Made by a program: the position numbers and the translations under genes
Shown: piece by piece, positions 1-7,503 of the stretch
Layout: every line of letters starts with the position of its first letter
Numbering within the stretch: position 1 is the stretch's first letter
Origin: Acidimicrobiaceae bacterium
GTDB taxonomy: Bacteria > Actinomycetota > Acidimicrobiia > Acidimicrobiales > MedAcidi-G1
Assembly (NCBI GenBank): GCA_002726315.1
Contig: PBSS01000018.1
Span: forward strand, 1 to 49,514
DNA: 49,514 nt
Direction: 5' to 3'
The notes under the pieces: model-generated
What the model was told of the DNA's origin: nothing
Seen by the model: only the letters and a program-made list of their open reading frames with translations
Database searches by the model: none

Positions 1-393
1 ATCTCGGTGGTTACCGACCGTCTACGTCCGCTTGACACGGTGCTCCATGAAGGGCCTCGTGCGACTTGCCCGGAGGGGCTAGCGGGAAGGAGAGCTGAAG
101 TCACATGCCTCGGGGAGTCTGGCCTTGTATTGGCCATCCGGATCCCACAGGGAGAGGTGACATTGGTTGAAGGTGGAAGCGGGTGGGCCGAAGCTATCCG
201 CTTCGGCATTGAAACCGCGGTGAGCCCTTCGGGCAAGTGGGAGACTCTTGCAGTCAGAGGCACCATCGCAGTGCCGATTGACGCCGATTCGGTTTCTGTG
301 CCGCGTTTTGGTGGAAGTACAGGTGATGAACTCACACTCGATCTCGGTACAGGGGCCACAGGTCAACGAACGGCTACCTGCATCCTTACTTGA
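1..393 (+). CDS. Hypothetical protein, 3' part (open at left edge)
   Basis: The reading frame is open from the first base of the window to the TGA at 391-393, so this is probably the C-terminal part of a larger protein. A GTG at position 7 could be an internal or true start, giving 128 aa. Codon use looks like that of neighbouring genes. The sequence is rich in Gly, Thr and beta-branched residues, suggests a beta-rich fold and has no clear membrane segment. I recognise no domain or catalytic motif. It lies 49 bases upstream of the SRAP gene on the same strand, so co-transcription is possible. Confidence 0.5.
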   Translation: MSVVTDRLRPLDTVLHEGPRATCPEGLAGRRAEVTCLGESGLVLAIRIPQGEVTLVEGGSGWAEAIRFGIETAVSPSGKWETLAVRGTIAVPIDADSVSVPRFGGSTGDELTLDLGTGATGQRTATCILT

Positions 394-442
394 CTCGTGC
401 CATCGATGACTGCGATCGGCAACTACCGATACCGTGGGAGTC

Positions 443-1231
443 ATGTGCGGCAGGGTTGCGATCGCCTCTTCATCGAAGGAACTGAGCCAGCACATGAACG
501 TCGACGTGGTTGTTGCGACTCTCGAAGAGCCTGATCACAATGTTGCGCCAACTGGGCTAGTGCCAATGGTGTGGACCGCAAGGAGAGCGGATACCACTGG
601 CAACTGCACACCAAATGCTGCCACTACCCGGACTCTTGGAATCGCACGTTGGGGGTTTGTCCCCAGTTGGGAACAGGGTCCCTCCATCGGAGGCCGGCTC
701 TTCAATGCTCGGGCAGAGACAGTGGCCGAGAAGCCTTCCTTCCGCGCAGCTCTGCGACAGAGACGGTGTCTTATTCCAGTGGATGGCTTCTTCGAGTGGG
801 GTCCGGCGGTACCAGGATCCAGGGAGCAGATTCAGAAGCAACCTTGGTACGTCCAACGTGTCGATGGGAATCCGATGGTCCTGGCGGGGCTTTGGGAAGA
901 GTGGAGCCAGGGCGGCGAGATCGGATGTGTTCCGGTGATGAATACCTGCACGGTGATCACCGTGCAGGCAAATGTCGATCTAGAAACTGTGCACAGTCGG
1001 ATGCCAGTTGTAGTGGAGTCTGACAGTTGGGCCAACTGGCTGGCTCCGACGGTTACCAACCCAGGAGACGTTCTTTCCATTCTTCGCTCCGCCGAATCTG
1101 GAGTTCTTCGAGTTCATCCAGTCGATCACAGGGTTGGCAACACACGAAACAAGGGATCCGATCTGCTCAAGGAAGTTTCTGTGCTAGTGGATGGCAGCAA
1201 CGGCGCAGGAGGCCAGGTGACTCTTTGGTGA
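443..1231 (+). CDS. SRAP (YedK/HMCES-type) abasic-site DNA-protein crosslink protein
   Basis: A 262-aa SOS response-associated peptidase family protein. The family covalently captures abasic sites in single-stranded DNA through the Cys exposed after removal of the initiator Met. I chose the ATG at 443, not the in-frame GTG at 434, because it puts the catalytic Cys at position 2 (Met-Cys-Gly-Arg). Other conserved residues are visible: Asn88 and Arg90 in the FNAR motif, Glu118 in GFFEW, and His185 in HSRMP. Length is slightly above E. coli YedK (222 aa). The stop overlaps the start of the DUF2079 gene (GTGA), implying translational coupling. The family role is established; action in this organism is inferred. 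Confidence 0.93.
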   Translation: MCGRVAIASSSKELSQHMNVDVVVATLEEPDHNVAPTGLVPMVWTARRADTTGNCTPNAATTRTLGIARWGFVPSWEQGPSIGGRLFNARAETVAEKPSFRAALRQRRCLIPVDGFFEWGPAVPGSREQIQKQPWYVQRVDGNPMVLAGLWEEWSQGGEIGCVPVMNTCTVITVQANVDLETVHSRMPVVVESDSWANWLAPTVTNPGDVLSILRSAESGVLRVHPVDHRVGNTRNKGSDLLKEVSVLVDGSNGAGGQVTLW

Positions 1232-2760
1232 AGACTACGAAGGGACTTGAGCGCACAGGCGAACAAGTCGCCACGACTGTGTACTCGCTGCGTCGACGGA
1301 TCGATATCGAAGTGCTCAGGTGGCAGGCACGACTGGATGCACCGGTGGTCGACCGCTACCTACCATGGGGCCTGGCGACCATCTTCTGGGTGGTGTTGGC
1401 TCTCCTTGCTATAGCGAGGAGTCATGACCTAGGGATTGGGCCACAGGTTGGTAACTACCTGCAGGCCGTTCACCTTATGGGGGAGGGGACATCCCCGATC
1501 GTAAGCGAATGGGGATACAACGTCTTTGCCAATCAGGCAGCATTTCTGTTTTGGCCTATCGCCAAGTTGGCTGGTTTGTTGCCGAGCATTCAGACTTTGC
1601 TGGTTCTGCAATCGTTTGCGCTGGCAGTGACTGTCGTACCGATTTGGAGAATCGCCCGCGGACCAGCCAATCTGAGAGTCAGCGGAGCAATGACGCTGGT
1701 GGTGGCATTTGCCCTGCACCCCACTGTACACAACCTCAACCTGGCGGGCTTTCACCCGGAGGTCTTTGCCCTTCCTGCGCTCATGGCCGCTTATCTGGCT
1801 ACAAATAAACAGAACTGGTGGACCCTCGGCATTCTCGTGACAGTCGTCCTCACGGCAAGATCCGACCTTGGTCTCGCTGTTTCTGCGCTTGGGCTCCTGT
1901 TCCTGACAGAGGATCGCCGAAAGGTTGGTTGGGCTCTTACGGGAATCGGAGTGGTTTGGTTCCTTGTAATGGCATTCGTGATCCAGCCAATGTTGGGTGA
2001 GGGCGGGTATCCCCATGTTGCCGCCTTTTCTCGCTATGGCGACACCGTGCCTGGTGTGCTGATCGGGATGTTGGCTGACCCTATTGGAGTAATTGGCGAT
2101 CTTGTCGATAGGGCAAGCTTCGAGAAAATGCTGTTGCTTGTGGCGCCGGTTCTGTTTCTGCCACTGGTACGTCCCCGCTACATAGTGACCCTGATGCCCT
2201 TGACAGCGTTGTACCTGATAGCCGATGTGCCCGATGACGTGTTGGGAAACCCCCAGCAGGACGTACCAGCGCTCGTGTTCGTGTTCATTGCCACATCGTT
2301 TGCACTCATGAGAATTGGTACGCAGGGAATCAGTAACGTCCTTGTTGACCGTCGAGTCCTGATGGTAATGGTCCTCACAGCATCAGTTTTTTTCATTCGT
2401 GACGCTGCAACTTCACCATATGAACAACCCTGGGATTGGGGTAGTCGAGATTCTGTTGATGCTGCGCGTGTTTCTGCCACTACTTGGGTTGGCGATGAAG
2501 CCAGCGTGATGGCGTCACCGGTGGTGTTTCCTCTTCTCACCGGGCGCGAAGCGGTCTATCTGCTCCAGGCTGAGACGCTAAGAAAGGTTAACCCGAAGAT
2601 TCCTGCGTCTATTGATGTGATTGTCTTCGACAGAGACTCATCGGGCCTATCAAACTCGGGAAATCGAGACTTTGAAGACAAGTTGGTTGTTTTGGACTTC
2701 AGGAGGCGATTCGAGGATGAGGGTGTGAGTGTGTGGGTTCGTCGACCCGGAGCAAGTTAA
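1228..2760 (+). CDS. DUF2079 multi-pass membrane protein
   Basis: A 510-aa integral membrane protein resembling the DUF2079 family, which has a glycosyltransferase-like (GT-C) membrane architecture and no settled substrate. After a basic N-terminus of about 40 residues, many hydrophobic helices follow. The family-like stretch near the start of the membrane domain includes GNYLQAVH and EWGYNVFANQAAFLFWP. The C-terminal 100 residues are soluble and contain a short motif (VIVFDRDSSG). The frame stays open upstream to 1027, but GTG 1228 is preferred because it overlaps the SRAP stop by 4 bp and leaves out a low-complexity Ser/Arg leader that reads like out-of-frame SRAP sequence. Function is unknown. 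Confidence 0.85.
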   Translation: MKTTKGLERTGEQVATTVYSLRRRIDIEVLRWQARLDAPVVDRYLPWGLATIFWVVLALLAIARSHDLGIGPQVGNYLQAVHLMGEGTSPIVSEWGYNVFANQAAFLFWPIAKLAGLLPSIQTLLVLQSFALAVTVVPIWRIARGPANLRVSGAMTLVVAFALHPTVHNLNLAGFHPEVFALPALMAAYLATNKQNWWTLGILVTVVLTARSDLGLAVSALGLLFLTEDRRKVGWALTGIGVVWFLVMAFVIQPMLGEGGYPHVAAFSRYGDTVPGVLIGMLADPIGVIGDLVDRASFEKMLLLVAPVLFLPLVRPRYIVTLMPLTALYLIADVPDDVLGNPQQDVPALVFVFIATSFALMRIGTQGISNVLVDRRVLMVMVLTASVFFIRDAATSPYEQPWDWGSRDSVDAARVSATTWVGDEASVMASPVVFPLLTGREAVYLLQAETLRKVNPKIPASIDVIVFDRDSSGLSNSGNRDFEDKLVVLDFRRRFEDEGVSVWVRRPGAS

Positions 2761-2763
2761 CGA

Positions 2764-3183
2764 TCAGACCACGCAACTATGACCATCTGAGCGCAGAGTG
2801 TCGCGTAACTGCTCTGCTGCCCAATCGAGTTCTTGTGGGTCAACATTGGGGTCGGCTTTGCTGAAATCCAGATCGTCCATCTCGTCGATGGGCACGACGT
2901 GGATGTGAGCGTGTGGCACTTCAAAGCCGGCGACCACCAAACCGACGCGTTTCGGGGCAAAGGCTTTCTGTTGAGCCTTACCAATCGAATGAGCAACACC
3001 CATACAGTGGGTCACTATGTCATTGGGCAGTTCGGTCCACTGGTCCACTTCGGAAATGGGTGTGACGAGAACGTGGCCGCGGCGCAGTGGCCTGATGTCA
3101 AGCATGGCTACGCAGACGTCATCCCTCCAGATGATCCTCCCGGGCAGCTCACCGCTGATGATCTGTGTGAAGACTGATGACAT
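2764..3183 (-). CDS. HIT family nucleotide hydrolase/transferase
   Basis: A 139-aa histidine-triad protein. The triad His91-Ala-His93-Ile-His95 followed by VVP is intact near the C-terminus, and the N-terminal half carries the typical pattern (IISGELPGRIIW, then MLDIRPLRRGHVLV). Bacterial HIT proteins hydrolyse adenosine phosphoramidates or dinucleoside polyphosphates in the cytosol; which substrate applies here cannot be read from sequence. The gene converges on the DUF2079 gene, with only 3 bp between the stops, and is divergent from the PgsA-like gene. Length is normal for the family. Confidence 0.92.
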   Translation of the reverse strand: MSSVFTQIISGELPGRIIWRDDVCVAMLDIRPLRRGHVLVTPISEVDQWTELPNDIVTHCMGVAHSIGKAQQKAFAPKRVGLVVAGFEVPHAHIHVVPIDEMDDLDFSKADPNVDPQELDWAAEQLRDTLRSDGHSCVV

Positions 3184-3257
3184 CCCAGGAACTCTCCTTG
3201 ACTAGCTGTCGGGGCGGCACGCCGGGTCGGGACGATCGTAGGCTGTTGGCCGTGAAC

Positions 3258-3893
3258 ATGGCGTTGAGTGAAGATACCCCGGCTTCTCTGACGGGTTGGG
3301 CTGGTGTATTCACCTTGCCTAACTTGATCAGCTTCGCACGGCTGGCGTGCATCCCATGGTTCGTGTGGCTGCTTTTCGGCGCCGGGAGCCGGATGCAAGC
3401 AGCGCTCCTACTCGCTGTTCTCGGTGCTACCGACTGGGTAGATGGCTGGATCGCCCGTCGCTTCGAAATGATTTCAGATGTTGGAAAAGTCCTAGACCCA
3501 ACAGCAGACAGGCTTCTGCTGGTGGTTGCGCTTATCGGGATGATTGTTGATGGCTCCGTGCCCACATGGTTTGCAATGGCGGTTCTGACACGGGAGATGC
3601 TGGTCGGGTTGGCAGCCATCATCTTGGCACTATTGGGTGCAGTCCGAATAGAGGTTACCTGGTGGGGCAAGACCGGCACCTTTGCCCTACTAATTGCTGT
3701 CCCGTCCTTTTTGGCAGGTGAGTCAACTGGGTTTGCTCACCACTGGTTTGCTGTGGGTGGGTGGGTTTTCGGGTTGCCGGGTCTGTTGATCGCTTGGTGG
3801 GCAGCGTACGGCTATGTACCCCTCGCCCTCTCTGCCCTTAGAGACGGAAGGGCAGCCCGTAAGGCTTCTGCCATTCCCGATAACACTGTCTGA
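3258..3893 (+). CDS. pgsA: CDP-alcohol phosphatidyltransferase, PgsA-like
   Basis: A 211-aa integral membrane enzyme with several hydrophobic helices. The CDP-alcohol phosphotransferase signature is complete: D-x2-D-G-x2-A-R-x8-G-x3-D-x3-D runs from Asp59 to Asp84. Such enzymes transfer a phosphatidyl group from CDP-diacylglycerol to an alcohol. Glycerol-3-phosphate (phosphatidylglycerophosphate synthase) is the likeliest acceptor, but an inositol-phosphate-type acceptor cannot be excluded. The frame is open from ATG 3177, which would overlap the divergent HIT gene; ATG 3258 or GTG 3252 is more plausible, though neither has a strong ribosome site. A pgsA gene also lies upstream of gcvH-garA in mycobacteria (Rv1822). 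Confidence 0.85.
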   Translation: MALSEDTPASLTGWAGVFTLPNLISFARLACIPWFVWLLFGAGSRMQAALLLAVLGATDWVDGWIARRFEMISDVGKVLDPTADRLLLVVALIGMIVDGSVPTWFAMAVLTREMLVGLAAIILALLGAVRIEVTWWGKTGTFALLIAVPSFLAGESTGFAHHWFAVGGWVFGLPGLLIAWWAAYGYVPLALSALRDGRAARKASAIPDNTV

Positions 3894-3951
3894 TTTGAGG
3901 TCGGTAGGCAGTGGATCCTCTGGATTGGCTTGATCGGGTAAGTTCGACGCC

Positions 3952-4335
3952 ATGAATGTGCCAACAGATGTCCGTTATTCAGAAGATCACGAATGGGTCA
4001 GAGTTGAGGAGGGAAACAGTCTCAGGGTAGGAATAACCGACTACGCCCAGGATGCTCTTGGAGACGTCGTCTTTGTTGAGTTGCCGTCGGTGGGAGCCAC
4101 TCTGGAAGTTGGTGGTGTCTTAGGTGAAGTTGAATCCACGAAGTCGGTTTCAGAGCTATTTGCGCCCGTTGCCGGGGTTGTTGCCGAGGTGAATCATGAC
4201 CTTGAGACGACACCCGAGCGAATCAACGAGGACCCCTATGGTGATGGCTGGATCTGTCTTCTTGAATCGTCTGACCCTGACGCAACCGAATCGCTCATGG
4301 ATGCTGGGGCCTACTCGGCCCTCTTGGAGACCTGA
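3952..4335 (+). CDS. gcvH: Glycine cleavage system H protein
   Basis: A 127-aa lipoyl carrier protein of the glycine cleavage complex. It shuttles the aminomethyl group from GcvP to GcvT and is reoxidised by lipoamide dehydrogenase. The N-terminal YSEDHEWVRVE motif and the lipoylation site with Lys64 in GEVESTKSVSE are both typical, and the length is normal. It is the first gene of a same-strand series; the FHA gene starts 3 bp after its stop. Partners gcvT (7889) and gcvP (14570, opposite strand) lie in the same window but in separate transcription units. No riboswitch precedes this gene. Confidence 0.97.
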   Translation: MNVPTDVRYSEDHEWVRVEEGNSLRVGITDYAQDALGDVVFVELPSVGATLEVGGVLGEVESTKSVSELFAPVAGVVAEVNHDLETTPERINEDPYGDGWICLLESSDPDATESLMDAGAYSALLET

Positions 4336-4338
4336 GCC

Positions 4339-4809
4339 ATGGAACCTGATGGTCCCGCTTGCACACAATGCGGCCTCGATGACACGTCGGGAGCTAACTT
4401 TTGCCCATCTTGTGGAACCCAATTGATGTCTGGTGATCACGAGGCCACAGACTCCTTTGAGGCTCTACCGATCATCCCACACGAAGACGATCGAGCCCGT
4501 TTCCCCAGTGGAATTGGCCTGTTCGTGGTCGACTCGGGGCCTAAGGCCGGCTCGCGCTACGGCTTGGAATCAGAAGTCACGTCTGTTGGCAGGCATCGGT
4601 CTGCCGACATCCTTCTCGACGACGTGACTGTATCAAGGCGCCATGTGGAGGTTGATCGAACTGGAGACCGTTATGTGGTCCGTGATATCGGCTCCCTGAA
4701 CGGGACCTATCTGAACGGCGACCGGATCGAATCGGCTGAGCTCCATGACGGCGATGAACTTCAGATCGGCCGCTTCAAGTTGGTGTTCTTCTACGGAACC
4801 GCCACCTGA
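4339..4809 (+). CDS. garA: GarA-like FHA domain protein with N-terminal zinc ribbon
   Basis: A 156-aa cytosolic protein. Residues 8-25 hold two CxxC pairs (Cys8, Cys11, Cys22, Cys25), a zinc ribbon. Residues of about 60-152 form an FHA domain with the conserved GRH (Arg85), SRRH (Ser99-His102) and SLNGTYLNG signatures. From residue 60 on it closely resembles mycobacterial GarA, which binds and controls 2-oxoglutarate dehydrogenase, glutamate dehydrogenase and glutamate synthase according to its phosphorylation state. The usual N-terminal ETTS phospho-switch is not seen; the nearest candidates are Thr37 and Ser39. Gene order with gcvH and MerR matches Rv1826-Rv1828. The role is inferred from this homology. 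Confidence 0.88.
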   Translation: MEPDGPACTQCGLDDTSGANFCPSCGTQLMSGDHEATDSFEALPIIPHEDDRARFPSGIGLFVVDSGPKAGSRYGLESEVTSVGRHRSADILLDDVTVSRRHVEVDRTGDRYVVRDIGSLNGTYLNGDRIESAELHDGDELQIGRFKLVFFYGTAT

Positions 4810-4823
4810 CTGTCCCGCCCAGC

Positions 4824-5564
4824 ATGATTGAGAGACATCCAGCTGGTATGAGCGGTGAGGGTTCTCCGGGTGGCCCCCTGATCGGAATCGGTGAGGTTCT
4901 CACACGCTTGGAGGGTGAGTTCCCGGAGATCACTGTCTCCAAGCTCAGATATCTGGAGTCCCAAGGACTTGTAAGTCCCGAAAGAACACCATCTGGCTAT
5001 CGCCGGTTTTCGGCTGATGATCTGAAGATGCTTGTATGGATCCTCAGGCAGCAGAGCCAGAACTTCCTTCCACTCAAGGTGATTCGAGAACTGCTGGAGG
5101 ATGCTGGCGGAGAACTATCGGAAATCCATTCGGAGGTACACCCGTTTCGCGAACAGGGCGTTGCACCCACGGCGGATTCCGTAAGCGTGACTCTCGAGGA
5201 GTTGGCCAGAGCAGCCGGCGTGTCTGTCTCGGTTGTTCGTCAACTTGAGGCCATGGGCCTGGTTGAAGGAAGTGAAACTGGTTCAACAATGGTTTACGAC
5301 GGTGATGCCCTCCTAGTTGCTCGGTTGGCCGGAACCTGCATTGAAAATGGCCTCGACATACGCCACCTCCGCATGCACCTGGTCGCGGCACAACGTGAGG
5401 CTGGGGTATTGGAACAGATTTTACTACCCCGGCTGCGAAGCGACGATCCTGTCGCGGTGAGAGCCGTGAGGACCAAGTTTGAGGTACTTGTCGAGGCCGG
5501 AGGGCAGATACGTGATGTCATGCGTCGGCGTTCTATGGGCCGGCTAGGTCGACTTTCCCACTGA
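4824..5564 (+). CDS. MerR family regulator (Rv1828/FtsR-like)
   Basis: A 246-aa DNA-binding regulator. The N-terminal winged helix-turn-helix starts with IGEVLTRLEGEFPEITVSKL and continues with the MerR-type RTPSGYRRFSADDL region near residues 53-66. A second HTH-like segment (TLEELARAAGVSVSVVRQLEAMGLV) is centred near residue 130, as in Rv1828-type proteins. There are no conserved metal-binding Cys residues. The ATG at 4824 is used; ATG 4848 (after eight codons) is an alternative. It follows the FHA gene by 14 bp and precedes the phosphoribosyltransferase gene by 4 bp. In other actinobacteria the orthologue affects cell division and growth genes; here that is inference. Confidence 0.88.
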   Translation: MIERHPAGMSGEGSPGGPLIGIGEVLTRLEGEFPEITVSKLRYLESQGLVSPERTPSGYRRFSADDLKMLVWILRQQSQNFLPLKVIRELLEDAGGELSEIHSEVHPFREQGVAPTADSVSVTLEELARAAGVSVSVVRQLEAMGLVEGSETGSTMVYDGDALLVARLAGTCIENGLDIRHLRMHLVAAQREAGVLEQILLPRLRSDDPVAVRAVRTKFEVLVEAGGQIRDVMRRRSMGRLGRLSH

Positions 5565-5568
5565 ACTA

Positions 5569-6201
5569 ATGGCAGAACCACGTCTCCTTTATGGTCGTGA
5601 TGAGATAGCAGGACGCGTCAATGAACTTGGTGAAGAGTTGAGCGATGTTCTTGAGGATGGGTCAGTTGTTGTAGGCGTCCTCAAAGGATGTCTCCCTTTC
5701 ATGGCCGACTTGGTTCGCAGAATCAAGAGGCAACTTGAAATCGACTTCGTTGCCCTGAGTGCCTTCGCACCAGACAGCGGCCGAATTCGTCTAACAAGAG
5801 ACGTGGTCAGTGATCTATCTGATAGGCAGGTGCTGTTGGTGGAAGGGGTAGTGGACACGGGGTTCAGGCTCGATTTTTTGCGACGGCACCTTGTCGACCA
5901 TGCTCCGACAGAGGTTCGGACCTGCACGCTGCTTGATCGTTCAGATCGTCGAATCCTGCCGGTGCAAGTGGATCATGCGGGCTTCGTGACAGACGAGGGC
6001 TTTGTCGTCGGATACGGCCTTGACCATCACGGCATGTACCGAAACCTTCCCGCTGTGGTTGCAGTCAACCTTGCCGAACTCGAGTCGGAATACGACCGTG
6101 GGAGCAGTGCAATGGCCAACACGATTTTGAGTATGGCAGACCGTAGGCCGATCACTGGATCTCCCGACGCAGCGGAGGCTGCGAGTAGAGTGCCCGGGTG
6201 A
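5569..6201 (+). CDS. Hypoxanthine phosphoribosyltransferase-like protein, divergent active site
   Basis: A 210-aa type I phosphoribosyltransferase fold protein, recognisable as Hpt-like by VLKGCLPFMADLVRRI (residues 37-52), GFVVGYGLD (144-152) and YRNLP (157-161). Several catalytic features differ. The acidic pair in the PRPP motif is Glu92-Gly93 (VEGVVDTG) rather than Glu-Asp. The flexible loop normally starting Ser-Tyr-Gly is shortened and reads SAFAPDSGR at 64-72. The usual base-contacting Lys is Arg124. It extends about 40 residues beyond the family core. It sits between the MerR and DUF151 genes, not in a purine or tRNA(Ile) lysidine locus. It could be a low-activity enzyme or a nucleotide sensor. 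Confidence 0.8.
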   Translation: MAEPRLLYGRDEIAGRVNELGEELSDVLEDGSVVVGVLKGCLPFMADLVRRIKRQLEIDFVALSAFAPDSGRIRLTRDVVSDLSDRQVLLVEGVVDTGFRLDFLRRHLVDHAPTEVRTCTLLDRSDRRILPVQVDHAGFVTDEGFVVGYGLDHHGMYRNLPAVVAVNLAELESEYDRGSSAMANTILSMADRRPITGSPDAAEAASRVPG

Positions 6202-6262
6202 CCAATGGGTTTTCCTTCAGACCGAGGCAACTGCCTCCGGGGGCAAACGAGTTGCTTCGATC

Positions 6263-6763
6263 ATGATCGAGATGCGCATTGTCGGAGTTCAGGAGGTCCT
6301 GCCCAGTAGTACGCCGGTGGTGTTGCTTCGCGAAATCGATGGCGAACGTCTTCTACCGATCTTCATCGGTGTGTCTGAGGCAACAGCAATCGGGCTTGTT
6401 CTGACGGGGCAAGCACCTCCCCGACCGATGACACACGATTTGGTTGCTCTCTTGCTGGACGCATATTCGATTCAGTTGCGAATGGTTCATGTGACTGAAC
6501 TTCGGGATCGCACTTTCTTTGCTGATCTACACCTTCGGGGGTCTAATGGCGATGAGGTCGTGTCGTGTCGTCCATCGGATGCAATCGCTATCGCCATTCG
6601 GACTGACACTCCCATCTTCGCAGCCGAGAAAGTTCTTGATGAGGCTGGTTACATGGCTCCATTGGACGAGAATGGCCAGGCTGTGCCGGCCGCTGAGGCA
6701 CAGGTGGAGGAGTTCAGGGAGTTCTTGGATTCTGTCAATCCAGAGGACTTTGTGGGCGGTTAG
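6263..6763 (+). CDS. DUF151 bifunctional nuclease family protein
   Basis: A 166-aa BFN (DUF151) family protein, matching mycobacterial Rv1829. Typical features are the opening VGVQEVLPSSTPVVLLREIDG, then LPIFIGVSEATAI, the TGQAPPRPMTHDL segment and the RPSDAIAIAIR motif. Some members show RNase and DNase activity; the family in actinobacteria often neighbours MerR genes, as here. The acidic C-terminal tail (about 30 residues) is typical. A 61-bp spacer separates it from the Hpt-like gene, so it could share a transcript or have its own promoter. The molecular target is unknown. Confidence 0.92.
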   Translation: MIEMRIVGVQEVLPSSTPVVLLREIDGERLLPIFIGVSEATAIGLVLTGQAPPRPMTHDLVALLLDAYSIQLRMVHVTELRDRTFFADLHLRGSNGDEVVSCRPSDAIAIAIRTDTPIFAAEKVLDEAGYMAPLDENGQAVPAAEAQVEEFREFLDSVNPEDFVGG

Positions 6764-6862
6764 GTGGCGCTATAGCCAAGAAGTGCCTGTTTAGGAGCAT
6801 TTCTGAGGACATGTTGAATGCATCGCACGCGCTCTCTGCGCGTACAGGTGCGCGGGCGGTGG

Positions 6863-6891
6863 TTGACCGTGGAGAGCGTCACGCCTAGTCT
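6863..6891 (+). promoter_or_regulatory. Predicted sigma-70-type promoter for the second MerR gene
   Basis: A TTGACC -35 hexamer at 6863-6868 and TAGTCT -10 hexamer at 6886-6891 are separated by exactly 17 bp. It lies in the 230-bp gap between the DUF151 and MerR genes. The predicted leader of roughly 100 nt contains two small hairpins: TGCTCC/GGAGCA near 6924-6939 and CCGAC/GTCGG near 6956-6970. They lie just before the AGAGAGGGG ribosome site. This is prediction by consensus only. Confidence 0.5.
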
Positions 6892-6993
6892 GCACTCAAG
6901 TCACAGAGGTGTAGTTCCGTGCATGTGCTCCTCGGGGAGCAAACACGTCGCTGTCCGACGCTGTGTCGGCGAACTATCAGAGAGGGGTGGCTC

Positions 6994-7473
6994 GTGACCA
7001 CGAACGTTATATCAGAGGGATACAGCTCCAAGAGGGCCGTTGAAATCGTCGGCGTCACCTATAGGCAGTTGGACTACTGGACGCGAACCAATCTCGTTGT
7101 TCCAGCACTTGACGTGGCAACTGGCAGTGGCAGTAGGAGGCGTTATGACTACAGGAACCTCCTGGAGTTAAAAGCAATCAAGACCCTTCTCGAAGCTGGT
7201 ATCAGACTGGAGAAGGTGCGGGATGTGTTCAGTTATCTAAGCGAACACCTGAATGAGGATGTGACCCAGGTGAACCTAGTCATCAGCGGAACCAGGTCGG
7301 TAGCTGTCATGTACGAGGGAGAGATAATCGACCTCCTTCGAAAAGGACAGAGTGTCTTGAATATCCTGCCGCTGGCGGGTTTCAAAGACGAGTTGGATTC
7401 CACGATCATCGAGTTGTATCCGGAGGGACGCGCGACAACCGGGATGCCGACTGCAACGGTGGCTGAGGGCTGA
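6994..7473 (+). CDS. MerR family regulator (Rv1830-like)
   Basis: A 159-aa regulator with an N-terminal winged HTH of the MerR class (YSSKRAVEIVGVTYRQLDYWTR, then GSRRRYDYRNLLELKAI) and a C-terminal effector or dimer region of about 80 residues. It resembles Rv1830 of M. tuberculosis, which follows the DUF151 gene there too. The start GTG 6994 is chosen for the AGAGAGGGG ribosome site 7 nt upstream; the frame is open back to 6919 but that part looks non-coding. It has a likely promoter of its own at 6863-6891. There are no Cys or other visible ligand residues. Target genes are unknown. Confidence 0.9.
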   Translation: MTTNVISEGYSSKRAVEIVGVTYRQLDYWTRTNLVVPALDVATGSGSRRRYDYRNLLELKAIKTLLEAGIRLEKVRDVFSYLSEHLNEDVTQVNLVISGTRSVAVMYEGEIIDLLRKGQSVLNILPLAGFKDELDSTIIELYPEGRATTGMPTATVAEG

Positions 7474-7503
7474 TTGACGAAACTGTAGAGAGGCGTGGAA
7501 TCG

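Noticed and set aside
79-495. A 138-aa minus-strand frame at the left edge
   Set aside because: It is antisense to the better supported plus-strand partial gene and the start of the SRAP gene, with no motif or ribosome site.
1027-1227. N-terminal extension of the DUF2079 protein
   Set aside because: It overlaps the SRAP gene in another frame and reads as low-complexity Ser/Arg sequence; the GTG at 1228 overlapping the SRAP stop is a better start.
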